From Selaginella moellendorffii (taxonomy: Eukaryota; Streptophyta; Lycopodiopsida; Selaginellales; Selaginellaceae), in assembly GCF_000143415.4 (NCBI RefSeq), contig NW_003314298.1:882645-946644 (forward strand): DNA of 64,000 nucleotides, read 5' to 3'. Position numbers and translations under genes: made by a program. This document shows, in pieces, positions 31,051 through 43,334 of the stretch. The notes beneath the pieces were generated by a model that was not told where the DNA came from, did no database searches, and was given only the letters and a program-made list of their open reading frames with translations. Within the stretch, counting starts at the first letter, position 1; every line of letters begins with the position of its first letter.

Positions 31051-32430
31051 CTTGAAGATTGCTTCGTTCCTGAGGAACCCCCCAACAAAGTTTAGCCCAA
31101 AAGAGAAAAATGAGTCCTTTGGTCTCGATCTTTCCCCATTTTGACTGTTGGTGGGCTTGTTGGAAAGGGCTCAGCCCTGTCTACCTCCTATCACAAGAAT
31201 TTGGGGAGAAGCCACCTCAATACTCCCCAAAATCCAAGAAGAGGTAGCCTAGAACGCCAATATTGTGAAAAAACATGTGTATGTCACTGATGTAGATCGA
31301 TAATAAGGCGCCGTTGGTGTTTTTGGAAAGCCTAAGACTAAGAGCATCTTTAGAAATAAACGGCATCCAAAAAAAAGCTCGAAGAAGCATAAATTCCCGC
31401 TGCAAAAATGACCCAATCTAGCTGGAGAAGAAAATCCTTTTGCATGCCCCCAATTTAGCCAAATCTAGCACCAAGAATCACCACTACTCGTAGATCTAAG
31501 CCAGATCTACAAGCCCAAATGCACTACCTTGAGAAATTTGGCTGACTATCCAAGTGAGAAAGTGAAAACCCCAAAATGTTCATCTAACCAAGCCAAGAAA
31601 TGTTGTATCTCTTCAAATACTGCACGGCTTGATGAGCGCCATACCTTGCTAGAAAGAGGAGTTCCAGCCCTATCCAACACGCCAAAGATCAAACAAAACC
31701 ACCGCCAGACGAACTAGAAATTGGTTCTCAAATTCTGCGGCCAAAAGAAAAAGAGAGAAATGACACCTCCAAACGTGCTGCATGTCATGCCGAGTTCACC
31801 ATTTGTTGGGGGAAGGAAGGGCACCTCCCCCAACGCTCGCTCAAACACGAGAAATGCTTGAATGCTCTCCACAAAATGCCCCCCCTTGCCCTTGTGGGGC
31901 AAGGGTTTTATACAAGGAAGATGGGGAATATTCTGACTAGAATATTCCCTCTCTCTCTCGGTGGCCATGCCCTAACAATAGAAAGACCTCTGCAGATTCT
32001 TAGTCATATGACGATGCCCCATATGTCCGCCTAGAATAAAAGAATCATGGTAGACATAGAGAAAACGTCCAGCCGTAAAGGATCATCAGAATCCATCCCC
32101 ACAAAATAAAGAAGGCCGTTCTGAAGGCGATATTAAAGATGTAAATGCCGGAATGGCAAATCACCAGGAAATGATGCAAGATTCTCAAACCCATCTTGAA
32201 GCCTTCGAATCCACAACTCAATCTTTTGAGACTTGCGAACCTCATCAAGAGAAGGTAGATCTTGCTTTGTGCCTTATGGACACTGAACATCAAGTACAGC
32301 AACTGCCAATGGCACAGAATCCTTGTCTAGAAAATCCATAAATGCTAGAACAATAGCCTCGTCAGAATCATGAGAAGAGAGTGGAGAAGGAAGAGGAGCT
32401 CGAGAAAGGGTATCAACATCAGCCATAGAA
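31051..32430. other. No recognisable gene
   Basis: Several short open frames on both strands, none with a domain. It may hold flank or 3' sequence of the third gypsy element. A CT run occurs at 31950-31960. Confidence 0.4.
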
Positions 32431-34418
32431 CTCCCTAGGTGATGAATATCAAAATCATATATCTAAAGCTTTAAAGCCCACTGAGCAGTACGACCAACCA
32501 GGTTTTCACTTCTATAATGAAGTAATGACAGCATGATCACTTTCAAGTAACGTTTGAAAACTATGTAGATATGCATGAAGTTTCTTGAAACCCCAAACTG
32601 CTATTAAACACCCCTTCTCTATCGTGGAATAATTCACTTCCACTAGTTGTAATGTATGTGGCTTATATATGCAATAGGATGGTGCTGGCCAAGCACACTT
32701 GGGCTCTCTTTCATCAACACACCTCTAAAACTAATATCAGAAGCATCCACGCACAAAATAAAAGGTCGAGTATAGTTAAGATATGCAAAAACTAGAGGAG
32801 TTGTCAAGAGCTCTTTGAGATCCAGAAATGCCCGCTCACAATCTGAAGACCAAATGAGAGATGACGTTAATGACTTCAGCAACGTTTGCAATGGTGCAAT
32901 GCAATCAGAAAGATGATCCATAAAACGACTGAGATACTGCACTTTGCTTAGGAAGCTGTAAGCTCCTGAGTTTGGACTTCCCGGGAGGTCACCCAGCCCA
33001 GTACTATTCAAACCCAAGGACGCTTAACCCCAAATATCCCAAGACCCTTAACCGATTGGAAAAGGGGGTGCACTCTTGTTCATGGGCCTTTTCCCTCTAT
33101 ATTTGAACCCCTATGGATCGTCTCTCGAGTCGTTCCCTTTGGTTGCTTACAATCCACCACGCTTCCCTGCAAATTCACGCCCTCGTGAACGGAAGCTGAG
33201 AGCCATAGCTCTCCCGAGAGCCCCGCTCTCTTGACACCCTACCCCTCGGGTCGAGCCCAGCGGGAGCAAACTAGACCAGCCAGATGTCAATCAACATGTG
33301 GTGTGATTCCTCTAGCCAACCAACAGAGTCGGACCCGAGACCGCTCTGATACCAAATGTAAGCTCCTGAGTTTGGACTTCCCGGGAGGTCACCCAACCCA
33401 GTACTATTCAAACCCAAGGACGCTTAACCCCAAGTATCCCAAGACCCTTAACCGATTGGAAAAGGGGGTGCACTCTTGTTCATGGGCCCTTTCCCTCTAT
33501 ATTTGAACCCCTATGGATCGTCTCTCGAGTCGTTCCCTTTGGTTGCTTACAGAAGCGCTACACATCATTCATACACTTCAGAGTAGGGAACTTTAGAACA
33601 ACCACAAGTTTATCAGGATCAACTTGCAAACCCTTATGAGAAATACGATACCCAAAATAAGTCGTATCCTTGGACCCAAACACGCACTTCAACCACTTCA
33701 GCTTTAAACCAATGTCGTGTAGCTGATCCAACACTTTATAAACATCACGAACATGCTCCTCCCACGTCCCCTCCAAGTGGATCAAGACATCATCAATGAA
33801 GTCAGTAGTCACCTCCGGCATATTGCAAAGAACCTCGTCCATCATCCGCTGGAAAGTTGCTGAAGCATTGTTCAAACCAAATGGCATCACCAAGAACTCG
33901 TATAAACCAAATGGTGTACGAAAAGCAGTCTTAGGAGTATCTTCTTCAACCATCAGTACTTGCCAGTACCCAGAAGCAAGATCTAGCTTGATGAACCAAC
34001 GACTTCACCCCAGACGATCCAAGAGATCAGCAGTGTGAGGAAGAAGGTACACATTTGGGATTGTCACTTCGTTTAACGGATGATAATCGATGTAGAAACG
34101 AATACTCCCATCAGGCTTCGTCACAAAATGAGGTTCACATGCCCAAGGACTCCGTGACTTCAGAATAACACCCTTCTCCAACATCTCCTTGACATTTGCA
34201 CGTAAAATCCAGATCTCCTTAGGTGACCGACAACGAACGGGAACCTTGATTGGACAAGCATCTCCGGTTGAAATTGGATGACGTGTGGCAATCTTGGCCC
34301 CAGACGATAAGTCAAATTCAAAGAGACTAGAATACTCCTTCATGAACCGGTTAACCATTGTAGCACAAAGATTGTCAGAGGGATCGGAAAAGGGAAGAGC
34401 AAAACAAGATGGAAACAT
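32431..34418 (-). pseudogene. pol: Gypsy reverse transcriptase / RNase H fragment (third element)
   Basis: Read right to left: 'VKEMLEKGVILKSRSPWA', 'FVTKPDGSIRFYIDY', TGA at 34007-34005 in frame, 'LMVEEDTPKTAFRTPFG', the catalytic box FIDD, TAG at 33560-33558 in frame, then the TRIM insertion. RNase H sequence (FILCVDASDISFRGVL) follows to about 32640, with further decayed homology to about 32480. No gag, protease, integrase or LTRs were recognised. Confidence 0.8.
32957..33551 (-). mobile_element. TRIM: 595-bp miniature LTR retrotransposon
   Basis: Two 195-bp LTRs (32957-33151 and 33357-33551), both TGTAAGC...GCTTACA, differ at about three positions. The 205-bp interior has, next to the right LTR, a perfect primer site TGGTATCAGAGC (minus strand), so the element is in minus orientation. 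Flanking GAAGC repeats (32952-32956 and 33552-33556) are the 5-bp target duplication. It codes for nothing, so it was mobilised in trans. Confidence 0.9.
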
Positions 34419-34989
34419 AAGAGGAAACAGTGGGGGGACAAAAGTAATAGAAGTAGAAGTAAAAGTAGAAGGACAAAGAGGTACAAAAGTGAGAGGAATG
34501 AATGAAATATAAAAAAGTATGAAACAAGGGGGAGAAGCCTTAAAGTTATACTTGGCATGATTGTACTACAACCAATCCAATGGAAGTGTGCTTGGGTCGA
34601 GGCTAAGTCAATAGGCATCTGAGTTAAAGAATGATTACTTATTGATTAGGGTTAAAGGACAAGATCCAAAAGAGACTCTAAGAAGCACCTATGTTCAACT
34701 ATCAACCACCCTTCAGCCAAACAAATGCTATAACAATGCTCCAATATTTAGCAATTGTACATTTATGTATGAACAAGAGCTACATGCCATATTTGTGATC
34801 ATAAGGGTTTATAGAGTGCTCAAGTGGACACTCTTGCCCATTGAGGCTCATGTAGATGCTATTACCAAAATCACAATTAGATGCCCATTCTTGGCATATG
34901 CTTAAGCCGTCTTACCAGTTCTATCAGCTTCTTTTGCCAAGCTTCTTGAGAGTTTCTTTTATATAGCTTTTTCCCTCTATATTTAAACC
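34419..34989. other. Purine-rich and anonymous sequence
   Basis: 34440-34570 resembles 1-115. An 87-codon plus-strand frame at 34642-34905 shows no domain. Confidence 0.3.
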
Positions 34990-36520
34990 GGTTCACCCAC
35001 CAGAGACCGGTGTCAAGTCGCTTGGACAAGATTGCTTGATGAAGCTTGTCTTCATCCTCCTCCTTTTTTAGAAGAGTTTGTGCCACTGGGGTCTCATCAT
35101 CGATGATGGATCAAAAAGCCTCCACAGTAAAAAACAAAGCTTGTAGAAGAAGCAAGATTACCATGTTCCACAACAAGGCATCAATGACTACTACCTGATT
35201 GTTGAAAGAACCACATTCCTTCTGAGCATCTCTCTAGTTTTCCCTAGAAGCATCTTCTGTTTCCTCAGGTTGAATTGTTGCAAGATCCTGAAAAAAAAAA
35301 TGGTTAGAAGAAATCTAGAATATCATAGCCTAAACATAGTTTAGTTTAATATTAATAATTAACATCCCCCTAAGATCACAAAAACAAAACAACTAATTCC
35401 TGGATGCAGCCCTGTTCAAGAAGTTGGAGATGGAGCTTACCAGGTTGGAGATGGCTCCTGCTAAAACTGTTGCAGCTACAGCCTAGCATCTCCAGGAGGA
35501 TCAACACCATCTGCGGGATCCTCCTTGTGAGCTTCCTCCTCCGGAGCATCTAAATTAGCAAGAAACATTGGAGATGTTGATGCCTGCTTCACCAAGAATT
35601 CATCCATGATGTTGAAGTACTCGACTAGGAACACCTTCAAGTTTAGCTTCACGGGAGTTGTTACAAAGGTTGTTAAAGTGAGTCCGGCAAGCCTTCTAGT
35701 CTTGCTGCATGCCGGCAACTTGCATCTTCTTTGCAATCCTCTTCTAGAGAGTGGTTACTATCAATGTTATCTCCTCACTGCCCTGCATTGCCTCAATCTT
35801 TCCAAGGTGATCTTCCCATTTTAAGTCAATGAGGGAAGTTGTCTCATCATCCCCCTAGTTTTTCTTGCATTTCTTCCTCACTTTCTTTGCGACATAAACA
35901 CCCGCCTCCCTTCCTCATCATCATTGCCTCCTCTTCATCACCCCCATCATCTTCTTCTGCCTCCTTCCTATTCAACGGCAACATTGTCCTACTCTTCCAA
36001 GTTGTGAAACCATAGCTACATGTACTACTGTCCTGGTGACTACTCTTGCTCCAAGTCACCTGCTTCGCCACCCTAAACCCGAAACCACTCTCCTAGAAAC
36101 TCTGAGCTAAACTCAAGATGAAGCTTACCTCATTGGTTGTTGTAGAAGAGAATTCGGAGAACAATCGAGTTCTAGAAGCTGTGGGGGGAGAGGCTCTAGC
36201 TCCTTGCACTCCAACTCCTTGTGCTCCAGCTCTGGGTCCAGCTCAGCCCTGATTGAGGCCAAGATCCACGAGCTCAGCATCTCCACAGCCTCGGCCCTAA
36301 GGTGGCCTACCTCCTCGAGTGATCGCTGGGCCTGATGCTTGTCCTCCAGTCCTGGATGCTCCTCCACTGCGGTTGCTCCTCACTCCACGAGTAGCACCTC
36401 TGCACTGGATGCCACTGCCCTAAACCCGCACCATCTCCTTGTCAAATCCTACAACTCCTCCTTCCCCAAAATCGGCTGCTCCTCCTTCCTCCATCGAATC
36501 CCCAACATGATCTAACCCTA
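34990..36520 (-). pseudogene. Decayed gene of unknown function
   Basis: On the minus strand several Glu/Leu-rich stretches stay open apart from isolated TAG/TGA stops: 36500-36125 (including 'ELEHKELECKELEP'), 35736-35476 ('FLVEYFNIMDEFLVKQ') and about 35290-34900 ('DEDKLHQAILSKRLDTG'). A poly-pyrimidine tract and AG near 35290 could be a splice acceptor. No domain is recognised; it may be an old gag-like or host gene. Confidence 0.3.
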
Positions 36521-37785
36521 GGGAGCCTACCTCAGCGATGACTACTGTCAACTTACCCACCATCAATGCTCGAGCTCGCAGCAAAAAAATTGAAACGCCC
36601 TGATCAAGGCACTGGAATCTTTGGGGAATCTTGGAGATTCCTTTTAAAAATATTTTAAGATTAAAAGAATCTCACCCCCAATCTTTTAAATTCAATTTGT
36701 TTGTCTGAATGTTTTAAAAAGTGAAAACATTGTGTTAAAGTTAGCACTATATGCAAATGAAAATGTTTTTAAAACATATCCTAAATTTTAATGTAAATTA
36801 ATTTAATTTATTTTAAAACATAGTGCAATAAATTTAACATATTTCAAGAATAAAGAGCAGGTGCAAATGCCTCCTATGTTGTTGTCCCTGCAGCTATCTT
36901 GCTTGTTTGTTTTATCAGATGCTATTGTCTCCTGATAGTAGTGATGTCCAAACTAAGAAAGATAGAAATGAGAAGCAAGGCACATTGAACCAAAGGAATC
37001 TTTTTATTGAAGAAAATCAGAAACAAAACAACATTCATGAGCACTGCACCTAAAACTTATCCCCTTTCCATTCAGAAGGCAAAAATCCTAAAAGAAGGTT
37101 AAAACCACTGCAATAGTGATTGTTATAAATTCCACCAATTTTCTTGGGGACCAGATGGGAATCCACCTTAACACTATATATGGCTGCCACATCACACTGC
37201 TTGATGTAGTTAGGAAATCCATAGCTAGAGATGTTTTCTTAGAAATTGTTTGTATGGATAATGATAGGATGGGCTCTTTGTTTTCAACTGTGCATTGAGG
37301 ATTGGGTGCTGTATATCACCTGCCACATTCTCTACTTATGAAATACTTGAGGTTTCTGGCACTTAGTATCCAAATCACATTTAGAAGTTTGAAGTAGGCA
37401 CAAGCAAAGCTCTTATAGGGACCTTCAATGACTCTTTGTGCAGGAAGAAAGAGTTCTCAGGTGGGGCAGGGGGAATGGAATTTTGTTAGATTAGGGTTTA
37501 TCCCATCTTCTACCTGCAAATTGCAATTGCTGTGTTGGCTTGAAATTAGTGGATTTGGCAGCAATTTCTTATGGCACTCAAGGCAGTAATATAGGGCCTC
37601 ATGCCAAGGGCTTGTGTGCATTGATAGTGATAATCCTAGATTGCCCTCTATGTCTTCTCAATCCTCTTGATTTTCTCTATTTGTAGATGGATCCTCTTTC
37701 GTTTGATTTAAGATTGTCCTAGAATATTGTTGATCTCATTAAGGATGTGGCTTTTTCTTTGAATTTGATTTTCTAGTTTTTCTGT
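36521..37785. other. AT-rich sequence without recognisable gene
   Basis: Only short open frames (for example 37116-37298, +) with no domain. Confidence 0.4.
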
Positions 37786-38361
37786 ATAAGCTCTATTTCG
37801 TTAAAGTGGGATTTATTCAGTAAAATGGGACTAGGTACAAATTTTCAAGTATTTGAAAATGACGTGAAATTATATGTTTTTTGTCCAGGGGCTAGACATA
37901 TCTGGGGCATGGTGACTAGCGCGGTGACTTTGTGTCCAGACTGAGTCCATCTGGTTGTATAATAAATCTCATTGTCAAGGTGAACAAGCCGAATCTGAAG
38001 CTAAAGAAGAGCGATGGCATGCGCGCACACACTATTTGTTTGTTCATTGAGCGTGTGGTGAGCTTTCCAAGATGAACGTCATTCCTATTAGCCAGACATA
38101 TAACTTAATGGTGAGAACATTTAGATATTATTCAATGTTATCTTTTTCTAACGAATCTAATTGTGAAGGTGTAGCAAGAGGCATTGCTAGTCTGGAGAAG
38201 TCATTTAACTCATTGGACCCTTAGTGTATTTTCATGAAACTAAATAACATTCATATTATTAAGGAATTTCTCTAGTACCTTTTTTTTACGACATAGAGGC
38301 TTGCATTTCTTTCAAAGGTGATTTAGTAAAAGGCCTAAGGGCACATGCCATTTTATTTCTC
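37786..38361. repeat. Longer segment sharing both edges with 1766-1886
   Basis: Begins TAAGCTCTATTTCGTTAAAG and ends GCACATGCCATTTTATTT, like the short segment at 1766-1886. A diverged 22-bp palindrome lies inside at 38014-38035. No coding capacity was seen. Confidence 0.35.
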
Positions 38362-38400
38362 AGACCGGTATTAAGATATACTAGTGCAAAGGGCCACATG

Positions 38401-39071
38401 TGTAGCGCATGTGATCATGGGATGAGATTTGGATATACTGTCACCGTGGATCCTTGGAACCTTGGGAGATAAATGGGGATAAAATAGCCACTAAGGGCTC
38501 TCTCATCAAGCAATTGCCCCTTTTCCAGTTGGCTTAAGGGGAGAGAGATAAGGTGCGCTACAGTTGGTATCGGAGCAAATGGCACGGGTTCGATTCCCAT
38601 TGATTAGTGGCTACTTAAAAGTATAATATACCCTTGAGCAAGGTATATTCCTACCCCTAAATTTGAAATCGTACGTATTGGGCATCCATGCATACGTCCT
38701 TCCTCTTGTGTGGAGTATCCACGGACGAAGGTATCCACCGTGGGACTGCAGTACGGGTGGATGACTAGTTGCCTCACATGGAATAGCTAGTCTACACAAT
38801 GGAAGGATTGGTAGATTGAGTGCGGAAATGGAGGTGCTGGTTCCCCTTGGCTCAGTAGGGGTTGTTAGTCAATAGTCAATGAGGACATTGACATCTCTGA
38901 AGGGGGGGTGAGTGTAGCGCATGTGATCATGGGATGAGATTTGGATATACTGTCACCGTGGATCCTTGGAACCTTGGGAGATAAATGGGGATAAAATAGC
39001 CACTAAGGGCTCTCTCATCAAGCAATTGCCCCTTTTCCAGTTGGCTTAAGGGGAGAGAGATAAGGTGCGCT
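38401..39071 (+). mobile_element. Family A TRIM, copy 1
   Basis: 5' LTR 38401-38562 (TGTAGCGCATG...GGTGCGCTACA, 162 bp). Primer site TTGGTATCGGAGC at 38564 has one mismatch to the tRNA-iMet end. The interior is about 350 bp and the polypurine tract GAAGGGGGGGTGAG ends at 38912. The 3' LTR 38913-39071 is cut off at GTGCGCT, where a family B LTR missing its first bases begins. Confidence 0.85.
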
Positions 39072-40854
39072 TGTGACTTCGGGTATCGAAAGTTACCTGT
39101 CGGCTAGTCCTTACGGACACTCTTACCTTACTGCCACGATGGCAGGAGGTCGGTATTGCTGGACCCGTTATTAGTCTCCGCCTAAGCTAGTTGAGAAACT
39201 GGTCCACGCGTGTGCACTTGACCAGATGGGCATAAGGATGGAATTCCTAAGTGCTATTAGTCAAGCATACTTGACCTGGTTAGAGAAACTCATTCGTTGA
39301 CTTGCACTTGCTAGTGTTGGGAACCCCCGCGATATTGAGCTTGGTCCCTCAACATCGCTAGATGATAGCTTACCGTGTCTGCCAAACACCCTCGCTATCA
39401 TGCCCTTTGTGTTAGTCTCATTTCGGTCCCAAATGCTATTTATGGAAAGTGTCCAGATTTGCTCATTTGGCATATCTACGGAATGTAGAGATTGGCCTGA
39501 ACACAATGGTGTTCGTCCCGTGTCCAAATTCTGATAGCAATGGTAGCACATCCGCGTTAGACAAAGAGGTTGCCCCCTTAACTCATTTAAGTTGGTGCAT
39601 TTCTCACATAGTGTGAGTACCGTGAACTTTTTCTGGAGTTGTTTCCTTGGCGGTATTCTAGACTCGAGAATGCATCGACGAGGACGTCGATCTTCCCAAG
39701 GGGGGGAGAGTGTCGCGCATGTGACTTCGGGTATCGAAAGTTACCTGTCGGCTAGTCCTTACGGACACTCTTACCTTACTGCCACGATGGCAGGAGGTCG
39801 GTATTGCTGGACCCGTTATTAGTCTCCGCCTAAGCTATTTGAGAAACTGGTCCACGCGTGTGCACTTGACCAGATGGGCATAAGGATGGAATTCCTAAGT
39901 GCTATTAGTCAAGCATACTTGACCTGGTTAGAGAAACTCATTCGTTGACTTGCACTTGCTAGTGTTGGGAACCCCCGCGATATTGAGCTTGGTCCCTCAA
40001 CATCGCTAGATGATAGCTTACCGTGTCTGCCAAACACCCTCGCTATCATGCCCTTTGTGTTAGTCTCATTTCGGTCCCAAATGCTATTTATGGAAAGTGT
40101 CCAGATTTGCTCATTTGGCATATCTACGGAATGTAGAGATTGGCCTGAACACAATGGTGTTCGTCCCGTGTCCAAATTCGCAATCTAGGGACATTCCATA
40201 TTTAGTAAGTTTCGAGCTTGTCCCAGAGACTAACTCCAGATACTAAGGGAGGCTTGGGGTGAAAGCCCAAAGCGTGTGTTCCTCAAGGGGGGGGGGGCTA
40301 TAGGGGGTTCCAAATGTATAGTAGGGATAGTGGGTAGGTCGGGCATGGCCGACCAACCTAAGGCATAGTCTAGCTCCCGCTTGCGTGCCTGTCCTTGTTC
40401 TGCGTCCGGCTTGGGTCTAAGCCCAAGTTCCATTCCATGCTAGTTGGTGGAGTACCCATATCCTCGCGTTAGGCCACCGGTATGCCGAAATAGCGCCAGA
40501 CTCCGTTTGGCTCCGTTTTGCGTGCTGGTCCTGGCATTGGGATGCTGGTTGCTCTAGGACTGTTCCAAGTCGCTCCGGGCCCCTGTCCCTTCGCTCCTTG
40601 GGCTATATGCTCGGGAGTTGCTCCGTGGTCCGGTTCCATCACTCCTTGGCGTCACGCTTGGGAGTTTGGCACCGTTCCTTCGTTCAGTGGCCCAAGGCCC
40701 TGAACCTCGGGTTCCTGTGGACACGTGGCACGGACACGTGGTATGTGACACGTGGCATCTGTCACGTGGCACAAAGAGGGTTTAGGTTCCGCTTCGTGGT
40801 GTTATCCTATGGTAAATCACCATAGGATAAAGGGTCAAAACCACGTGCGCTACA
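39072..40854 (+). mobile_element. Family B element, internally deleted copy
   Basis: 5' LTR fragment 39072-39531, then a jump to the last 179 bp of the interior (39532-39710) with polypurine tract AAGGGGGGGAGAG, then a full 3' LTR 39711-40854 (TGTCGCGCATG...CACGTGCGCTACA, about 1144 bp). Followed by primer-site-like TTTGGTATCAGAG. The LTR ends resemble those of family A. Confidence 0.8.
40722..40847 (+). promoter_or_regulatory. G-box cluster and hairpin near the end of the family B LTR
   Basis: CACGTG at 40722, 40735, 40749 and 40763, spaced 13-14 bp and mostly in ACACGTGGC (ABRE-like) context, with a fifth at 40842. Between them, 40802-40830 is a perfect 12-bp-arm inverted repeat (TTATCCTATGGT / ACCATAGGATAA). 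bZIP or bHLH factors bind such sites. The same cluster recurs in the LTRs at 43335, 50291 and 59077, with one site altered in the 50291 copy. Confidence 0.65.
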
Positions 40855-40874
40855 TTTGGTATCAGAGACTTACT

Positions 40875-42308
40875 AAATATGCAAAACTCATCACTCGAAT
40901 CAACAATGCCACTTCCACCAACACAAGTGCTAGCGATGTCAATGCATCAACCTCACACCTTCTCCATCCAATAATCTACTCCAAGTGCTAACGAATCAAC
41001 CGACAAGCTATAGCAAATGAATGCTACAACCCTTTTCCAACACCTTAGTGGGCAAACTTAAGGAAACAAGGTACCTACTTAAGCTTAGCATAATGGACCA
41101 CTATAGAGAATCCAATCAAAGCTACTACAATGCTACTTCGTGTAAGTAGACTAGCTTCTCCATCAACCACTTTGGGGTTGATCATCATTTACCCAAGCAA
41201 CTTCGTAAACACATTGCTCATTATCACATGGATATGATATAAATCACAATGACTTGATCATCAATTGAGTAACGCAATGAGCAAAGCTTATGTCATTACT
41301 TCAAATGTTTATGTGAGTATCAAATGCCAACTCGATTCGACAAAATGCAACATAAATGCCACACTCCACCAATAGAGATTTATGACACCCAACACCACTA
41401 ACTTTTGTTCACAACACAGACAAGCTTATGCCACTCTCTTTCCGACCAATCTCAAAACTATTCCAACACCAAGCTACTCAAGGAGCAATAACAAGGTTCC
41501 CCAGAAAAGAATTGAGCATTGCAACCCAAGTCTTCCAACAGCGAGCCTAGACAAAATGGTTTAGTGTTTCACCACTATCCATCCCATAACTCACCACTTG
41601 TAAGACCACCATCTCCAACATGCATCAAGGTAGGGACTCTTGATTGCATAATGTAAACACGAGCAATGAGTCACACCTCGTTGCAAATCATCTCTTCAAG
41701 AAGAGAACATGATTTACGTCTTTGATCCTCCGTCCCCGATGCCTCTCTTTTCGGTCTCATCTTTGACCAAACCTCAAGCTTGCTTTCACACTGCCTTCAG
41801 TTCAATCGAAGAAAAGTTTATGAGAGAGCACGGCAATGATTACTTGAACCAATAGACTAATCCCTATAGTCTTGATTGATCCACTTATAATCATGCCTAG
41901 GAAGGATCCACTAGTGCCGTGCTAAACAGCTACGGACCAGCCTATTTGCCACTCATAGCAAACTCAGGGAAAGTTTACTTTCACCCACGGTATATGGAAC
42001 AACTCATGGAACCACCGATAGGCTAACATTAATCCTGCCAACTCAAAGTGTAACCTCAAGTTGCTAATGCGCCTCACTCAAACTCGTGCAAATGGAACAT
42101 CTCCAAACCATCCTATGAGCCCAAGTGCAAGCTCACATCATAAGGTACAACAAGGTAACCCAAAACCTATCCCAAGGAACCAATGCGAAGTCTTTGCACC
42201 AAAACGTGTACCCACTCGGATCATCGTTTTCATCTCTGCGTATGCAACGAGACTAGTTGCCCAATCTCATTGAATAGTACTCGCTGAGACTCATTCTCTG
42301 ATACCAAA
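40875..42308 (-). mobile_element. Family B interior fragment
   Basis: Nearly the same as 48030-49462. The minus-strand primer site abuts the family A LTR at 42309. No open frame above 100 codons. It is joined on the left to family B LTR and primer-site sequence in the opposite sense, so this is a rearranged junction. Confidence 0.75.
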
Positions 42309-43334
42309 TGTAGCGCACCTTATCTCTCTCCCCTTAAGCCAATTGGAAAAGGGGCAATTGCTTGATGAGAGAGCCCTTAGTGGCTATTTTATCCCCATTT
42401 ATCTCCCAAGGTTCCAAGGATCCACGGTGACAGTATATCCAAATCTCATCCTATGATCACATGCGCTACACTCACCCCCCCTTCAGAGATGTCAATGTCC
42501 TCATTGACTATTGACTAACAACCCCTACTGAGCCAAGGGGAACCAGCACCTCCATTTCCGCACTCAATCTACCAATCCTTCCATTGTGTAGACCAGCTAT
42601 TCTATGTGAGGCAACTAGTCATCCACCCGTACCGCAGTCCCACGGTGGATACCTTCGTCCGTGGATACTCCACACAAGAGGAAGGACATACGCATGAATG
42701 CCCAATACGTACGATTTCAATTTTAGGGGTAGGAATATACCTTGCTCAAGGGTATATTATACTTTTAAGTAGCCACTAATCAATGGGAATCGAACCCGTG
42801 CCATTTTCTCTGATACCAACTGTAGCGCACCTTATCTCTCTCCCCTTAAGCCAATTGGAAAAGGGGCAATTGCTTGATGAGAGAGCCCTTAGTGGCTATT
42901 TTATCCCCATTTATCTCCCAAGGTTCCAAGGATCCACGGTGACAGTATATTCAAATCTCATCCCATGATCACATGCGCTACACTCACCCCCCCTTCAGAG
43001 ATGTCAATGTCCTCATTGACTATTGACTAACAACCCCTACTGAGCCAAGGGGAACCAGCACCTCCATTTCCGCACTCAATCTACCAATCCTTCCATTGTG
43101 TAGACCAGCTATTCCATGTGAGGCAACTAGTCATCCACCCGTACCGCAGTCCCACGGTGGATACCTTCGTCCGTGGATACTCCACACAAGAGGAAGGACG
43201 TATGCATGGATGCCTAATACGTACGATTTCAAATTTTTAGGGGTAGGAATATACCTTGCTCAAGGGTATATTATACTTTTAAGTAGCCACTAATCAATGG
43301 GAATCGAACCCATGCCATTTGCTCTGATACCAAA
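42309..43334 (-). mobile_element. Family A TRIM tandem array (LTR-interior-LTR-interior)
   Basis: LTRs at 42309-42470 and 42821-42982 (162 bp each), interiors at 42471-42820 and 42983-43334. The second interior ends with its primer site against a family B LTR at 43335. Shared LTRs between successive interiors indicate unequal recombination between LTRs, not separate insertions. Confidence 0.85.
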
